Shown here: positions 1 to 6,974 of the stretch, piece by piece | How the letters are laid out: every line of letters begins with the position of its first letter | Position numbering within the stretch: position 1 is the first letter of the stretch | Source: CAVQEG01 sp963711465 | Lineage (GTDB): Bacteria > Bacteroidota > Ignavibacteria > OLB7 | Assembly (NCBI GenBank): GCA_963711465.1 | Contig: CAVQEG010000001.1 | Location: forward strand, 2,604,001 to 2,668,000 | DNA: 64,000 nt | Direction of reading: 5' to 3' | Notes under the pieces: generated by a model | The model's database searches: none | What the model was told of the DNA's origin: nothing | What the model saw: only the letters and a program-made list of their open reading frames with translations | Program-made: the position numbers and the translations under genes

Positions 1-1631
1 CCCACGCCATTGCGGAGCAGGTATCGACCACCGCCACGCGCACGGGCAATCCGATCCGGATATGCGAACGAGAGCAGCAGACCCGTAACATCCGCGTCGG
101 GGTCGTCGGCACCTGCGCCAATCCGCCGCGCCCATGCATCCGACTGTGCGATGACGCGGCGTGCCACCGCACGGTCGACCGTGTGACCTGCCGGCGCGGC
201 TCCGCTCGAGCGGCGCACGGCATCGAGGACGTCGAGTCGGAGCCGGATGTCGGGATCGGGTGCAATCGGCCGATCGGATCGCAGGAAGTCACGCTCGTTC
301 AACAGCGCGGCGATATCACAGGCACGAACCGCAGCGTCGATCGATCCGGCCATGAGCACCATGTGCGCGAGCCGCGGATGCATCGGAAGCGATGCCATCC
401 GACGGCCGTGCGGAGCGATCGCCCCGGAGGGATCGAGTGCTCCAAGTTCGCCCAGCAGCTCCCGTCCCTGCTGGAATGCAGCCGTCGGCGGCGGATCGAT
501 CCAGCGGAGTTCCGAGGGATCGGCGACGCCCCACTCGGCGAGATCGAGTGCGAGCGACGCCAGATCGGCCTCGAGGATCTCCGGCGGCGTGTGATCGAGC
601 AACCCCGGATTCTCCGACGCTTCCCACAACCGATAGCAGACGCCCGGCGCGAGACGTCCCGCCCGCCCGCACCGCTGCTCGGCCGACGCACGCGAGACAC
701 GAACCGTCTGCAGCCGCGACATGCCCGTTCGCGGCGAGAACCTCGGTCGCCTTGTCAGTCCGCTGTCGACGATCACCCGGACGCCATCGATCGTCAGACT
801 GGTTTCGGCGATCGACGTGGCGAGGACGGCCTTGCGCCGTCCCGGCACCGACGGTGCGATCGCCCGGTCCTGCTCCTCGGGCGGGAGCGTTCCGAACAGC
901 GGCAGGATGTCGACGCCGTCGGGATTCGCCTCTTCGAGCAGTGCCGCGGTTCGGCGGATCTCTCCGGCACCCGGCAGGAAGGCCAGCAGATCGCCGTCGG
1001 CTTCGCGTAGGGCGCGTGCCACGACCGCCGCCGTCGCTCGTTCTATCCGCTCGGAGCGATCGCGTGCGACGTAGCGGGTCTCGACGGGAAACATGCGTCC
1101 GTGGCTTTCGATGACGGGAACGTCGCCGAGCAGCGCGAGGATCGGTGCGAATTCCAGCGTGGCCGACATCACGAGGATGCGCAGCTCCGGACGCAGGATC
1201 GACTGCGCCTGAAGCGTGAGCGCCAGCCCCAGATCGGCATGCAGACTCCGTTCGTGGAATTCGTCGAATATCACCGCTCCGACATGCTCCAGCGACGGAT
1301 CCTCCTGAAGCATTCTGGTGAGCACCCCCTCGGTCACGACCTCGATCCGTGTCGAGCGCCCGACTCGCGTGTCCATGCGCATGCGATAGCCGACCGTGCC
1401 GCCGACTGCCTCGCCGAACGAGGCCGCAATCCGTGCCGCGGCTGCGCGTGCTGCCAGCCGCCGCGGTTCGAGCATGACGATGCGCCTGCCCTCCAGCCAC
1501 GGCTCCTGAAGCAGTGCCGGCGGCACGACGGTTGTCTTGCCGGCGCCCGGTGGCGCGCTCAGCAGCACCGTCGGCGACGACCGCAGCGCGAGACGAAGGC
1601 CGTCGAGACTGGAGTGAATCGGCAGTGACAC
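1..1631 (-). CDS. hrpB: ATP-dependent helicase HrpB, 3' end outside window
   Basis: DExH-box RNA helicase of the HrpB family. About 543 codons are visible; the rest of the roughly 800-residue protein lies left of the window. From the GTG at 1631 the protein begins SLPIHSSLDGLRLAL, followed by the Walker A loop SAPPGAGKTT at residues 25-34, the DEFHERS box near residue 117, the motif LVMSATLEF, then FLPGAGEIRR and the arginine-finger motif QRCGRAGR. These follow the HrpB order. The GTG start is chosen because the helicase core begins at the usual distance and a GAGG lies about 8 nt upstream; a TTG further upstream is possible. No other candidate protein fits this strand. The cellular role of HrpB is poorly defined; related DEAH helicases act on ribosomal or messenger RNA. 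The gene diverges from the peptidase gene, with 144 bp between starts. Confidence 0.93.
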   Translation of the reverse strand, partial: MSLPIHSSLDGLRLALRSSPTVLLSAPPGAGKTTVVPPALLQEPWLEGRRIVMLEPRRLAARAAAARIAASFGEAVGGTVGYRMRMDTRVGRSTRIEVVTEGVLTRMLQEDPSLEHVGAVIFDEFHERSLHADLGLALTLQAQSILRPELRILVMSATLEFAPILALLGDVPVIESHGRMFPVETRYVARDRSERIERATAAVVARALREADGDLLAFLPGAGEIRRTAALLEEANPDGVDILPLFGTLPPEEQDRAIAPSVPGRRKAVLATSIAETSLTIDGVRVIVDSGLTRRPRFSPRTGMSRLQTVRVSRASAEQRCGRAGRLAPGVCYRLWEASENPGLLDHTPPEILEADLASLALDLAEWGVADPSELRWIDPPPTAAFQQGRELLGELGALDPSGAIAPHGRRMASLPMHPRLAHMVLMAGSIDAAVRACDIAALLNERDFLRSDRPIAPDPDIRLRLDVLDAVRRSSGAAPAGHTVDRAVARRVIAQSDAWARRIGAGADDPDADVTGLLLSFAYPDRIARARGGGRYLLRNGV

Positions 1632-1775
1632 GGATTCGACCTCGGGAATTCTTCCGACCGATCGCAACGAAACGATCGAGTGATTCGTTCTGTGGATGAC
1701 GGGCCGGGACGTCCGTCTCGTTGCAGCCAGCGCTTCCCGCGAGAACGGCATTCGTACGAACATTCAGCGACGTCT

Positions 1776-3098
1776 ATGCGACACATGATCGGATACTGGC
1801 CGCACATGGTGTCGATCTCCTTCATCGCTACGATGCTGGTGATCGGCGCCGCGACCGTGACACCCGTGCCGGGAGCCGCGCCACAGGCGCGTCAACCCGG
1901 CTTTCCCAGCACGTGGTCGGCCGATCCGTTCGTTCGGACGCAGTATGTGAAGTCGCGACGCGATATGCCCTCGGCACCCTGGTGGTTCACCGAACCGCTG
2001 GCCGACAGCGCCTTCCCCTTCGCCGACTATTACCGGCTGCGTTCGATTCCCTTCACGATCTCCTTCGGCGGCAACCGCACCGATCTTGCGGTGATCGCCG
2101 CGGTGTCGATGCCCGGCGACAGTCTGTCGATCGCTGTCGTCGACGCCCCAGACAGCGCCCGGTTCGCCGTTCGATGCGCCCGAGGTCGCATCCGGCAGGT
2201 GAACGCACGACACTGGGTCTGGTACGCCCCGTCGGAATCGGGTCCGGCACCGATCGCAATTCGGGAACTCGGGAGCGACGCGGCAATCTGCATCAACGCG
2301 ACGGTGCTTGTGCCCTACGACGGCGGCGAATACCTCAACGGATATCACATCGGTCACTACCAGAGCGGCAGCACCGATCCCGCCGATGCGCGTCCTGCGG
2401 GGATGATCGAAGTGTGGCCGCGAGACCTCGCACGCTGGGTGTCGCCCCATTTCCAATTGGGTCAGTTCCTCTGTCGACAGGAGAGCGGGTGGCCAAAGTA
2501 CATCGTCCTGCAGACCCGCCTGCTGTTGATGCTCGAAGCAATGGTCGATGAACTCGATCGACGCGGCATGGACGTATCGACACTCTTCGTCACGAGCGGG
2601 TATCGAACGCCGTATTACAACGCGTTGATCGGCAATGAGACGATTTATTCGCGGCACACCTACGGCGATGCAGCCGACGTGTTCATCGACCGCAACGGCG
2701 ACGAGATGATGGACGATGTCGACGGCGACGGCGCGGTCGACGCCGACGACGCGGTCTACCTGTCGTCCGTCGTCGAACAGATCACCGCGCGAGCGCAGTT
2801 CGCTCGGTTCGTCGGCGGTCTTGGAATCTATCCTCCGCTGGAGTCGCGCGGTCCGTTCGTCCACGTCGACACACGCGGCTTCGTCGCCCGGTGGACCGGA
2901 AGCGATACGCTCGAGGCGGACTCGACCTCGGCGACTGATTCGGTGATCGTCAACACCCAGCCGCAGTCGAGGGATTCCGTGACGGTCGATACGAGCAACA
3001 TGGTGGCGCAGGCCGACAGCGCGCGTCGCATCGACGGTCGATTCGGTGACACCATCATTCCCGTTGCCAGGCCACGTTCGCTCGGCCGACGGCCGTAG
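1776..3098 (+). CDS. Secreted M15-type (D-Ala-D-Ala carboxypeptidase-like) peptidase with EF-hand-like insert
   Basis: Predicted exported zinc peptidase of 440 residues. A hydrophobic signal segment (VSISFIATMLVIGAATV) follows the ATG at 1776; the ATG at 1806 is an alternative start. An upstream in-frame start at 1680 would put a long charged stretch before the signal and is less likely. The C-terminal half has the Peptidase_M15_3 pattern: a helical entry (VSPHFQLGQFLCRQ), TSGYRTPYYN, the zinc motif SRHTYGDAADVF near residue 291, and FVHVDTRG near 362. Such enzymes cleave peptidoglycan peptide cross-links or stems. Between the two zinc-ligand motifs lies an Asp-rich stretch (DRNGDEMMDDVDGDGAVDAD) that resembles two EF-hand/dockerin calcium loops. 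The N-terminal 200 residues are not recognised. The C-terminus is Ser/Thr/Asp rich and probably disordered. Confidence 0.8.
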   Translation: MRHMIGYWPHMVSISFIATMLVIGAATVTPVPGAAPQARQPGFPSTWSADPFVRTQYVKSRRDMPSAPWWFTEPLADSAFPFADYYRLRSIPFTISFGGNRTDLAVIAAVSMPGDSLSIAVVDAPDSARFAVRCARGRIRQVNARHWVWYAPSESGPAPIAIRELGSDAAICINATVLVPYDGGEYLNGYHIGHYQSGSTDPADARPAGMIEVWPRDLARWVSPHFQLGQFLCRQESGWPKYIVLQTRLLLMLEAMVDELDRRGMDVSTLFVTSGYRTPYYNALIGNETIYSRHTYGDAADVFIDRNGDEMMDDVDGDGAVDADDAVYLSSVVEQITARAQFARFVGGLGIYPPLESRGPFVHVDTRGFVARWTGSDTLEADSTSATDSVIVNTQPQSRDSVTVDTSNMVAQADSARRIDGRFGDTIIPVARPRSLGRRP

Positions 3099-3366
3099 GG
3101 CGGAATCGTCCCACCTTCCGGAATCCAGATTCCACACCCCTCCTCCACGCCCTGGAGCAACGGACACCCCGACGATGCTCTCCGCTGTTCGGTCGCACTG
3201 ACCGCCGACGGCGGTGACCGTGCGCGGTCCACCGGTCCTTCCGTATTCTACGCCCTGGCATCCGCTCGCATCGCGCTCCGGCACGGACGGTACCGGCGTT
3301 GTGGACGTCGCCGCGGATCGCATGGAATTCATCGCGAACGATTCCGCAGCATCGCACTCCGAATTC

Positions 3367-4041
3367 ATGCGCGAAATCACGCACACGTTTACACCGGAGA
3401 ATTCCGACGAGCGCGTCTCGGCAATTCTGCAGCGTCCGGAGGAGAGCCGGTGGCTGCTGGTGCTCGCACACGGCGCCGGCGCCGGAATGCATCATCGGTT
3501 CCTCGAGGCGATCTGCGACGGGCTCGCTGCCCGCTCGGTGGCGACGTTCCGATACCAATTCCCATACATGGAAGCGGGACGTCGAATGCCGGACCGGGCT
3601 CCGCGGCTGATCGCGACCGTTCGCGCGGCAGTGGACACCGCACGAGAGATTGCGGGCGATCTGCCGATCTTCGCCGGCGGCAAATCGCTCGGCGGTCGCA
3701 TGACCTCGATGGCTGCAGCCGAAGATGCCCTTGCCGAGGTGCGCGGCATCGTCTTCTTTGGATTCCCCCTCCATCCTGCCGATCGCCCCTCCACCGATCG
3801 CGCCGAACACCTCCATCGGGTCACTGTTCCAATGCTGTTCCTGCAGGGAACGCGTGATGCACTGGCGGGAATCGACGAGATCAGCGAGATCGTCCAACAA
3901 CTCGGCCGAGGTGCCACGCTGCACGTCGTCGAGGGTGCCGACCACTCGTTCGGCGTGTTGAAACGCAGCGGCCGCACCGATGACGACGTGAACGCAGAAC
4001 TCGCCGACGCGGTCGTATCATTCATGCGCCGGCACTGTTGA
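3367..4041 (+). CDS. Tex30/KANL3-like alpha/beta hydrolase
   Basis: Small cytoplasmic alpha/beta-hydrolase of 224 residues in the family containing Tex30 and the KANL3 hydrolase-like domain. Visible elements in order are an oxyanion-type loop (LAHGAGAGMHH), the nucleophile elbow GGKSLGGR with Ser near residue 105, the acid strand LQGTRDAL, and the catalytic His in GADHSFGV. All three triad residues are therefore present. The ATG at 3367 was chosen because the fold starts immediately after it; ATG 3322 is possible. No strong Shine-Dalgarno sequence is seen for either. The substrate is unknown: bacterial members are annotated as dienelactone-hydrolase-like without a defined reaction. The gene follows the peptidase gene by 268 bp on the same strand, and the next gene begins 30 bp downstream. 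Confidence 0.85.
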   Translation: MREITHTFTPENSDERVSAILQRPEESRWLLVLAHGAGAGMHHRFLEAICDGLAARSVATFRYQFPYMEAGRRMPDRAPRLIATVRAAVDTAREIAGDLPIFAGGKSLGGRMTSMAAAEDALAEVRGIVFFGFPLHPADRPSTDRAEHLHRVTVPMLFLQGTRDALAGIDEISEIVQQLGRGATLHVVEGADHSFGVLKRSGRTDDDVNAELADAVVSFMRRHC

Positions 4042-4071
4042 GCCCGGCACCCCTCACCGACCCGTTACCGC

Positions 4072-4722
4072 ATGCCTCGTCTGAGAATCTGCAGCACCTA
4101 TCTCCACGCCTACGTCGTTCGCATGCTGGGCGGCGAACCGTCCGGCGCGTGGAATTCGACCGTGCTGGTCGTCGCCGCCGCGTCGGCCGTCGTCGCGGTG
4201 CTCCTCTGCATGCGGGTCTATTCCATCGGTCCGAATTTCCGCAAGTACGATCCGGATGAATTCGGAAGCCGGTTCAGAGGAATTCAGGGCCCGCTCATCC
4301 TTGTTGGAATTGCGGTATTCCTCGAACCATTGCACGTCCTGCTCGACACGCTCTGCAGTCTGTATCTCGACCATCTGAGCGTCTGGCAGTCGATGGTGAC
4401 TGACGCGCCCCGTGGCAGCTGGTTCGGCTGTTACATCGCCTTCACCGGGGCAATGCTCGTCGTTCGTGTTGCATTTGCCTATACGATCGCACTGGCTTTT
4501 GTCAATCGACGGCGGATATTCCGGTCGATTACCATCGGCTACATGGCCGGCCTCGTGATAATCGGAATCATTGATGACTTCCTGCTCTCGCAGTATCTCA
4601 ATACGCATCACATGGCACTGGTGGAGAATTTCGAGGGAATGATGCGGACGCTCCAGTTCACGCTGATCGTGCTCCCGTATTTCCTGTTCTCACGTCGCAT
4701 TCACGCGACATTTCGGAATTGA
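4072..4722 (+). CDS. DUF2569-like integral membrane protein
   Basis: Membrane protein of 216 residues with about five hydrophobic segments: near residues 27-48, 72-95, 118-145, 152-172 and 190-205. The second half resembles DUF2569 proteins (E. coli YdgK type): an R-G-x-Q-GPLILVGIAVFLEPL entry to the first conserved helix, a central W near VWQSM, and the C-terminal signature YFLFSRRIHATF, which matches the family's YFL-SKRVKxTF ending. The function of the family is unknown. ATG 4072 gives a polar N-terminal extension; ATG 4123 (MLGGEPSG) is an alternative start just ahead of the first membrane segment. The downstream lipoprotein gene starts 32 bp after the stop, so the two are probably cotranscribed. 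Confidence 0.75.
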   Translation: MPRLRICSTYLHAYVVRMLGGEPSGAWNSTVLVVAAASAVVAVLLCMRVYSIGPNFRKYDPDEFGSRFRGIQGPLILVGIAVFLEPLHVLLDTLCSLYLDHLSVWQSMVTDAPRGSWFGCYIAFTGAMLVVRVAFAYTIALAFVNRRRIFRSITIGYMAGLVIIGIIDDFLLSQYLNTHHMALVENFEGMMRTLQFTLIVLPYFLFSRRIHATFRN

Positions 4723-4754
4723 TTGACGGACGGTCGGATGTCACGGAGAAATTC

Positions 4755-5777
4755 ATGATTCGAGTATTTCAACGTTGTGCGCTTTCGGGAGTCGTCGTGG
4801 TACTGCTCGCGTCGCTCGCTTCCGGCTGTGCGACCATCGTTCATGGAGATCACGAGAACGTGTACCTCGAGGGGGTACGCGATTCGCTGCCGAAGGTCAG
4901 TCGACTGACGATTACGAGAACGCTCGATTCGGTTCCGGTGCGCAATTCGGGTCTCCTGCACGGTCATGCTCCCTTCGTGCGGATCGAATCCACCGCACGG
5001 CAGACCCTGCTGATCGATTACGCCGGTCATACCGATACGGTCCGATTCGTCCCGCGGCTGGACATGAACTACGTGGTTGCGGACCTCATTCTGGCGCCGG
5101 GCACCCTTCTGCTGGCACCGATCATCGATCTCAGCACCGAGTCATGGCTTGGATTCCACAACGACCGGCTTCGCTACGATCCGTCCGGAAACGGACCGCG
5201 ATGGACAGCGATCGAATCGGAGCCACCTGCCGGAATCATCATCGGGGGCTACTGGGGCGTCAACTGGCCGGTGGTACAGACGCCGATTCTTGGCAACGCA
5301 CTCTCGGGCTTCGTCGGGTATGAATTCGCGCCGTCGATCGATGCGGTCATCGCGTACGATGCGATCAGCTGCACGACGCTGGAGAACATCACCGGAGCGT
5401 ACCAGCCTGCGACAGCTGAATGCGACATGGGTGCGCGCGTCTGGTCGCTCGGGGTTCGCACCTATCCGGTTGCCGCCGCGGCGGGGCATCGTCCTGATGC
5501 GATTCCGGAGTACCTCTACCTCTACGGCGGCGGTGCGCTGGCGATGGTTTCCGGAAGCACGCTCATGACCGGGGAGGCCGGACCACTCGGTGCGCAGACG
5601 CTCGATCATCCGTGGACGAGGACGATTCCGTCGATTGCCTTCGGCGTCGGTGTTGGCACGACGATCGCGATCGATCTGCGCTGGACGATTGGATTGAAGC
5701 GAATTGAATTCTATCCCGGCTCGAGCGGCGACCTGCGCTTCGGATCGTGCCGCATCGGGCTGTCAATGCTGCTGTAG
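4755..5777 (+). CDS. Lipoprotein with probable outer-membrane barrel domain
   Basis: Predicted lipoprotein of 340 residues. The ATG at 4755 has a GGAG 7 nt upstream and begins a signal peptide ending in LLASLASGC, a slightly atypical lipobox (Ala at -3). A short hydrophobic hairpin (LILAPGTLLLAPIIDL) around residue 115 resembles the conserved hairpin of small Bacteroidota lipoproteins that precedes a 'DLSTESW'-type motif. From about residue 150 onward, alternating aromatic/hydrophobic strands (IIIGGYWGVNWPV, LSGFVGYEFAPSIDAVIAY) and a terminal strand ending RIGLSMLL suggest a beta-barrel. The last residue is not Phe/Trp, so insertion into the outer membrane is inference. No enzymatic motif is visible. 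The gene is followed after 13 bp by the 111-residue protein. Confidence 0.75.
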   Translation: MIRVFQRCALSGVVVVLLASLASGCATIVHGDHENVYLEGVRDSLPKVSRLTITRTLDSVPVRNSGLLHGHAPFVRIESTARQTLLIDYAGHTDTVRFVPRLDMNYVVADLILAPGTLLLAPIIDLSTESWLGFHNDRLRYDPSGNGPRWTAIESEPPAGIIIGGYWGVNWPVVQTPILGNALSGFVGYEFAPSIDAVIAYDAISCTTLENITGAYQPATAECDMGARVWSLGVRTYPVAAAAGHRPDAIPEYLYLYGGGALAMVSGSTLMTGEAGPLGAQTLDHPWTRTIPSIAFGVGVGTTIAIDLRWTIGLKRIEFYPGSSGDLRFGSCRIGLSMLL

Positions 5778-5790
5778 ACGGAGCTGCCGG

Positions 5791-6126
5791 ATGACGACGC
5801 CAACAAATTCCCCGGTACTCGTTTCACGGACGATTCGCGATCTGTCAGAGCGATTCGACATGGCGACCGATGCGATCGACCTCATCGCGTTTCGCGAGGC
5901 GCTTGCCCGGCGACTGGCCGCCATCATGGACCGGCAGATGGGTCGGCTCCCCGAGTTGCTCTACCGGATCGATCTCGACGAAGAGCGGGTGAAGGACGTG
6001 ATGGCCAACGCGCCGCTGGATCGCATCGCCCTCGATCTGGCCGATCTGATCATCGAGCGGACGTTGCTGAAAATGCGCACGCGCGAAGCGTACCGCTCGG
6101 CCGATGGCGACCGATTGGACTGGTGA
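5791..6126 (+). CDS. Conserved small protein of FCB-group bacteria
   Basis: Soluble, acidic, helical protein of 111 residues, preceded by a GGAG 7 nt before the ATG at 5791. The body (LARRLAAIMDRQMGRLPELL, then YRIDLDEERVKDVM, then DLADLIIERTLLKMRTREAY) has the pattern of short uncharacterised proteins that I associate with Bacteroidota/Chlorobiota, with conserved LYRIDV-E-K and LIIERQLxKIKTR blocks. No catalytic or metal-binding residues stand out. The frame is well separated from the overlapping shadow frames and has neighbour-like codon use. Function unknown. It starts 13 bp after the lipoprotein stop and ends 63 bp before ung, so it may belong to either unit. Confidence 0.8.
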   Translation: MTTPTNSPVLVSRTIRDLSERFDMATDAIDLIAFREALARRLAAIMDRQMGRLPELLYRIDLDEERVKDVMANAPLDRIALDLADLIIERTLLKMRTREAYRSADGDRLDW

Positions 6127-6189
6127 GCTTCCCGCGCTCGACAGTGGTGTTGTGATGGCCGGTAAACGCAATTCCGACGGCGAATCGTG

Positions 6190-6855
6190 ATGGAAGCACT
6201 TCCGAAGTCGTGGCAGCCGATCGTGGGCGAGGAGATCGACAAGCCCTACTTCCGGTCGCTGGCGACGTTCATCGACAACCAGCGCGAGGTGGCGACGGTC
6301 TATCCGCCCGACGGCGACGTATTCAACGCGCTGCGACTGACGCCGTTCGCCCAGGTGAAGGTGCTGCTGTTGGGACAGGATCCCTACCACGGTGCGGGGC
6401 AGGCGCACGGGCTGGCGTTTTCCGTTGGCAAGGGCGTGACGCCGCCGCCGTCCCTACGGAACATTTTCAGAGAGATGCACGACGACGTCGGCTGTGCCAA
6501 GCCGGCGGACGGCAATCTGGAGCGATGGGCACGCCAGGGCGTGCTGCTGCTCAACGCGGTGCTGACCGTTCGGGCATCGGAGGCCAACTCGCATCAGGGC
6601 GAGGGGTGGGAGCGCTTCACAGACGCGATCATCGAGCGGCTCGACGCCCGCGAGCGGCCGGTGGTCTTCCTGCTCTGGGGCGGGTATGCCCGCCGAAAGA
6701 AGAAGTTAATCGACACGGCTCGGCACGTGGTGATCGAGTCGGCCCATCCGTCGCCGCTCTCGGCGAAGCGCGGCTTCTTCGGCAGCCGACCGTTTTCGAG
6801 AACCAACGCGGCGCTGAAGGAATTCGGGGAGGAACCGATCGCCTGGTGCCCGTAG
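6190..6855 (+). CDS. ung: Uracil-DNA glycosylase
   Basis: Family 1 uracil-DNA glycosylase of 221 residues, which removes uracil from DNA to start base-excision repair. All diagnostic motifs are present: the catalytic water-activating loop GQDPYHGAGQAHGLAFSV, the PPSLRNIF loop, the conserved LLLNAVLTVR strand, LLWGGYARRKK, and the leucine-loop/His motif HPSPLSAKRGF followed by FGSRPFSR. Length is normal for the family. A GTG at 6187 directly precedes the ATG at 6190; either could start the protein and ATG is preferred. The ribosome binding site is weak. The gene ends 119 bp before ppc on the same strand. Confidence 0.97.
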   Translation: MEALPKSWQPIVGEEIDKPYFRSLATFIDNQREVATVYPPDGDVFNALRLTPFAQVKVLLLGQDPYHGAGQAHGLAFSVGKGVTPPPSLRNIFREMHDDVGCAKPADGNLERWARQGVLLLNAVLTVRASEANSHQGEGWERFTDAIIERLDARERPVVFLLWGGYARRKKKLIDTARHVVIESAHPSPLSAKRGFFGSRPFSRTNAALKEFGEEPIAWCP

Positions 6856-6974
6856 AGCGAGCGGACGCGAGGGATACCGTCATTCTCTTCAACCGCGGTT
6901 CGTTCAATACCGTAGCGGCGAGTACGCTCCGGCGGCGGACCACACGACCTTCGACAACCTCACCCACGACGATC

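Noticed and set aside
316..1500. Long leftward open frame of 394 codons
   Set aside because: It is the shadow of hrpB in another frame of the same strand. Its translation is Arg/Gly rich without motifs, whereas the neighbouring frame gives a clear HrpB.
6210..6974. Apparent N-terminal extension of PEP carboxylase
   Set aside because: The frame is open through the ung gene only because of high GC. The translated part is low complexity and ppc homology begins at 6975.
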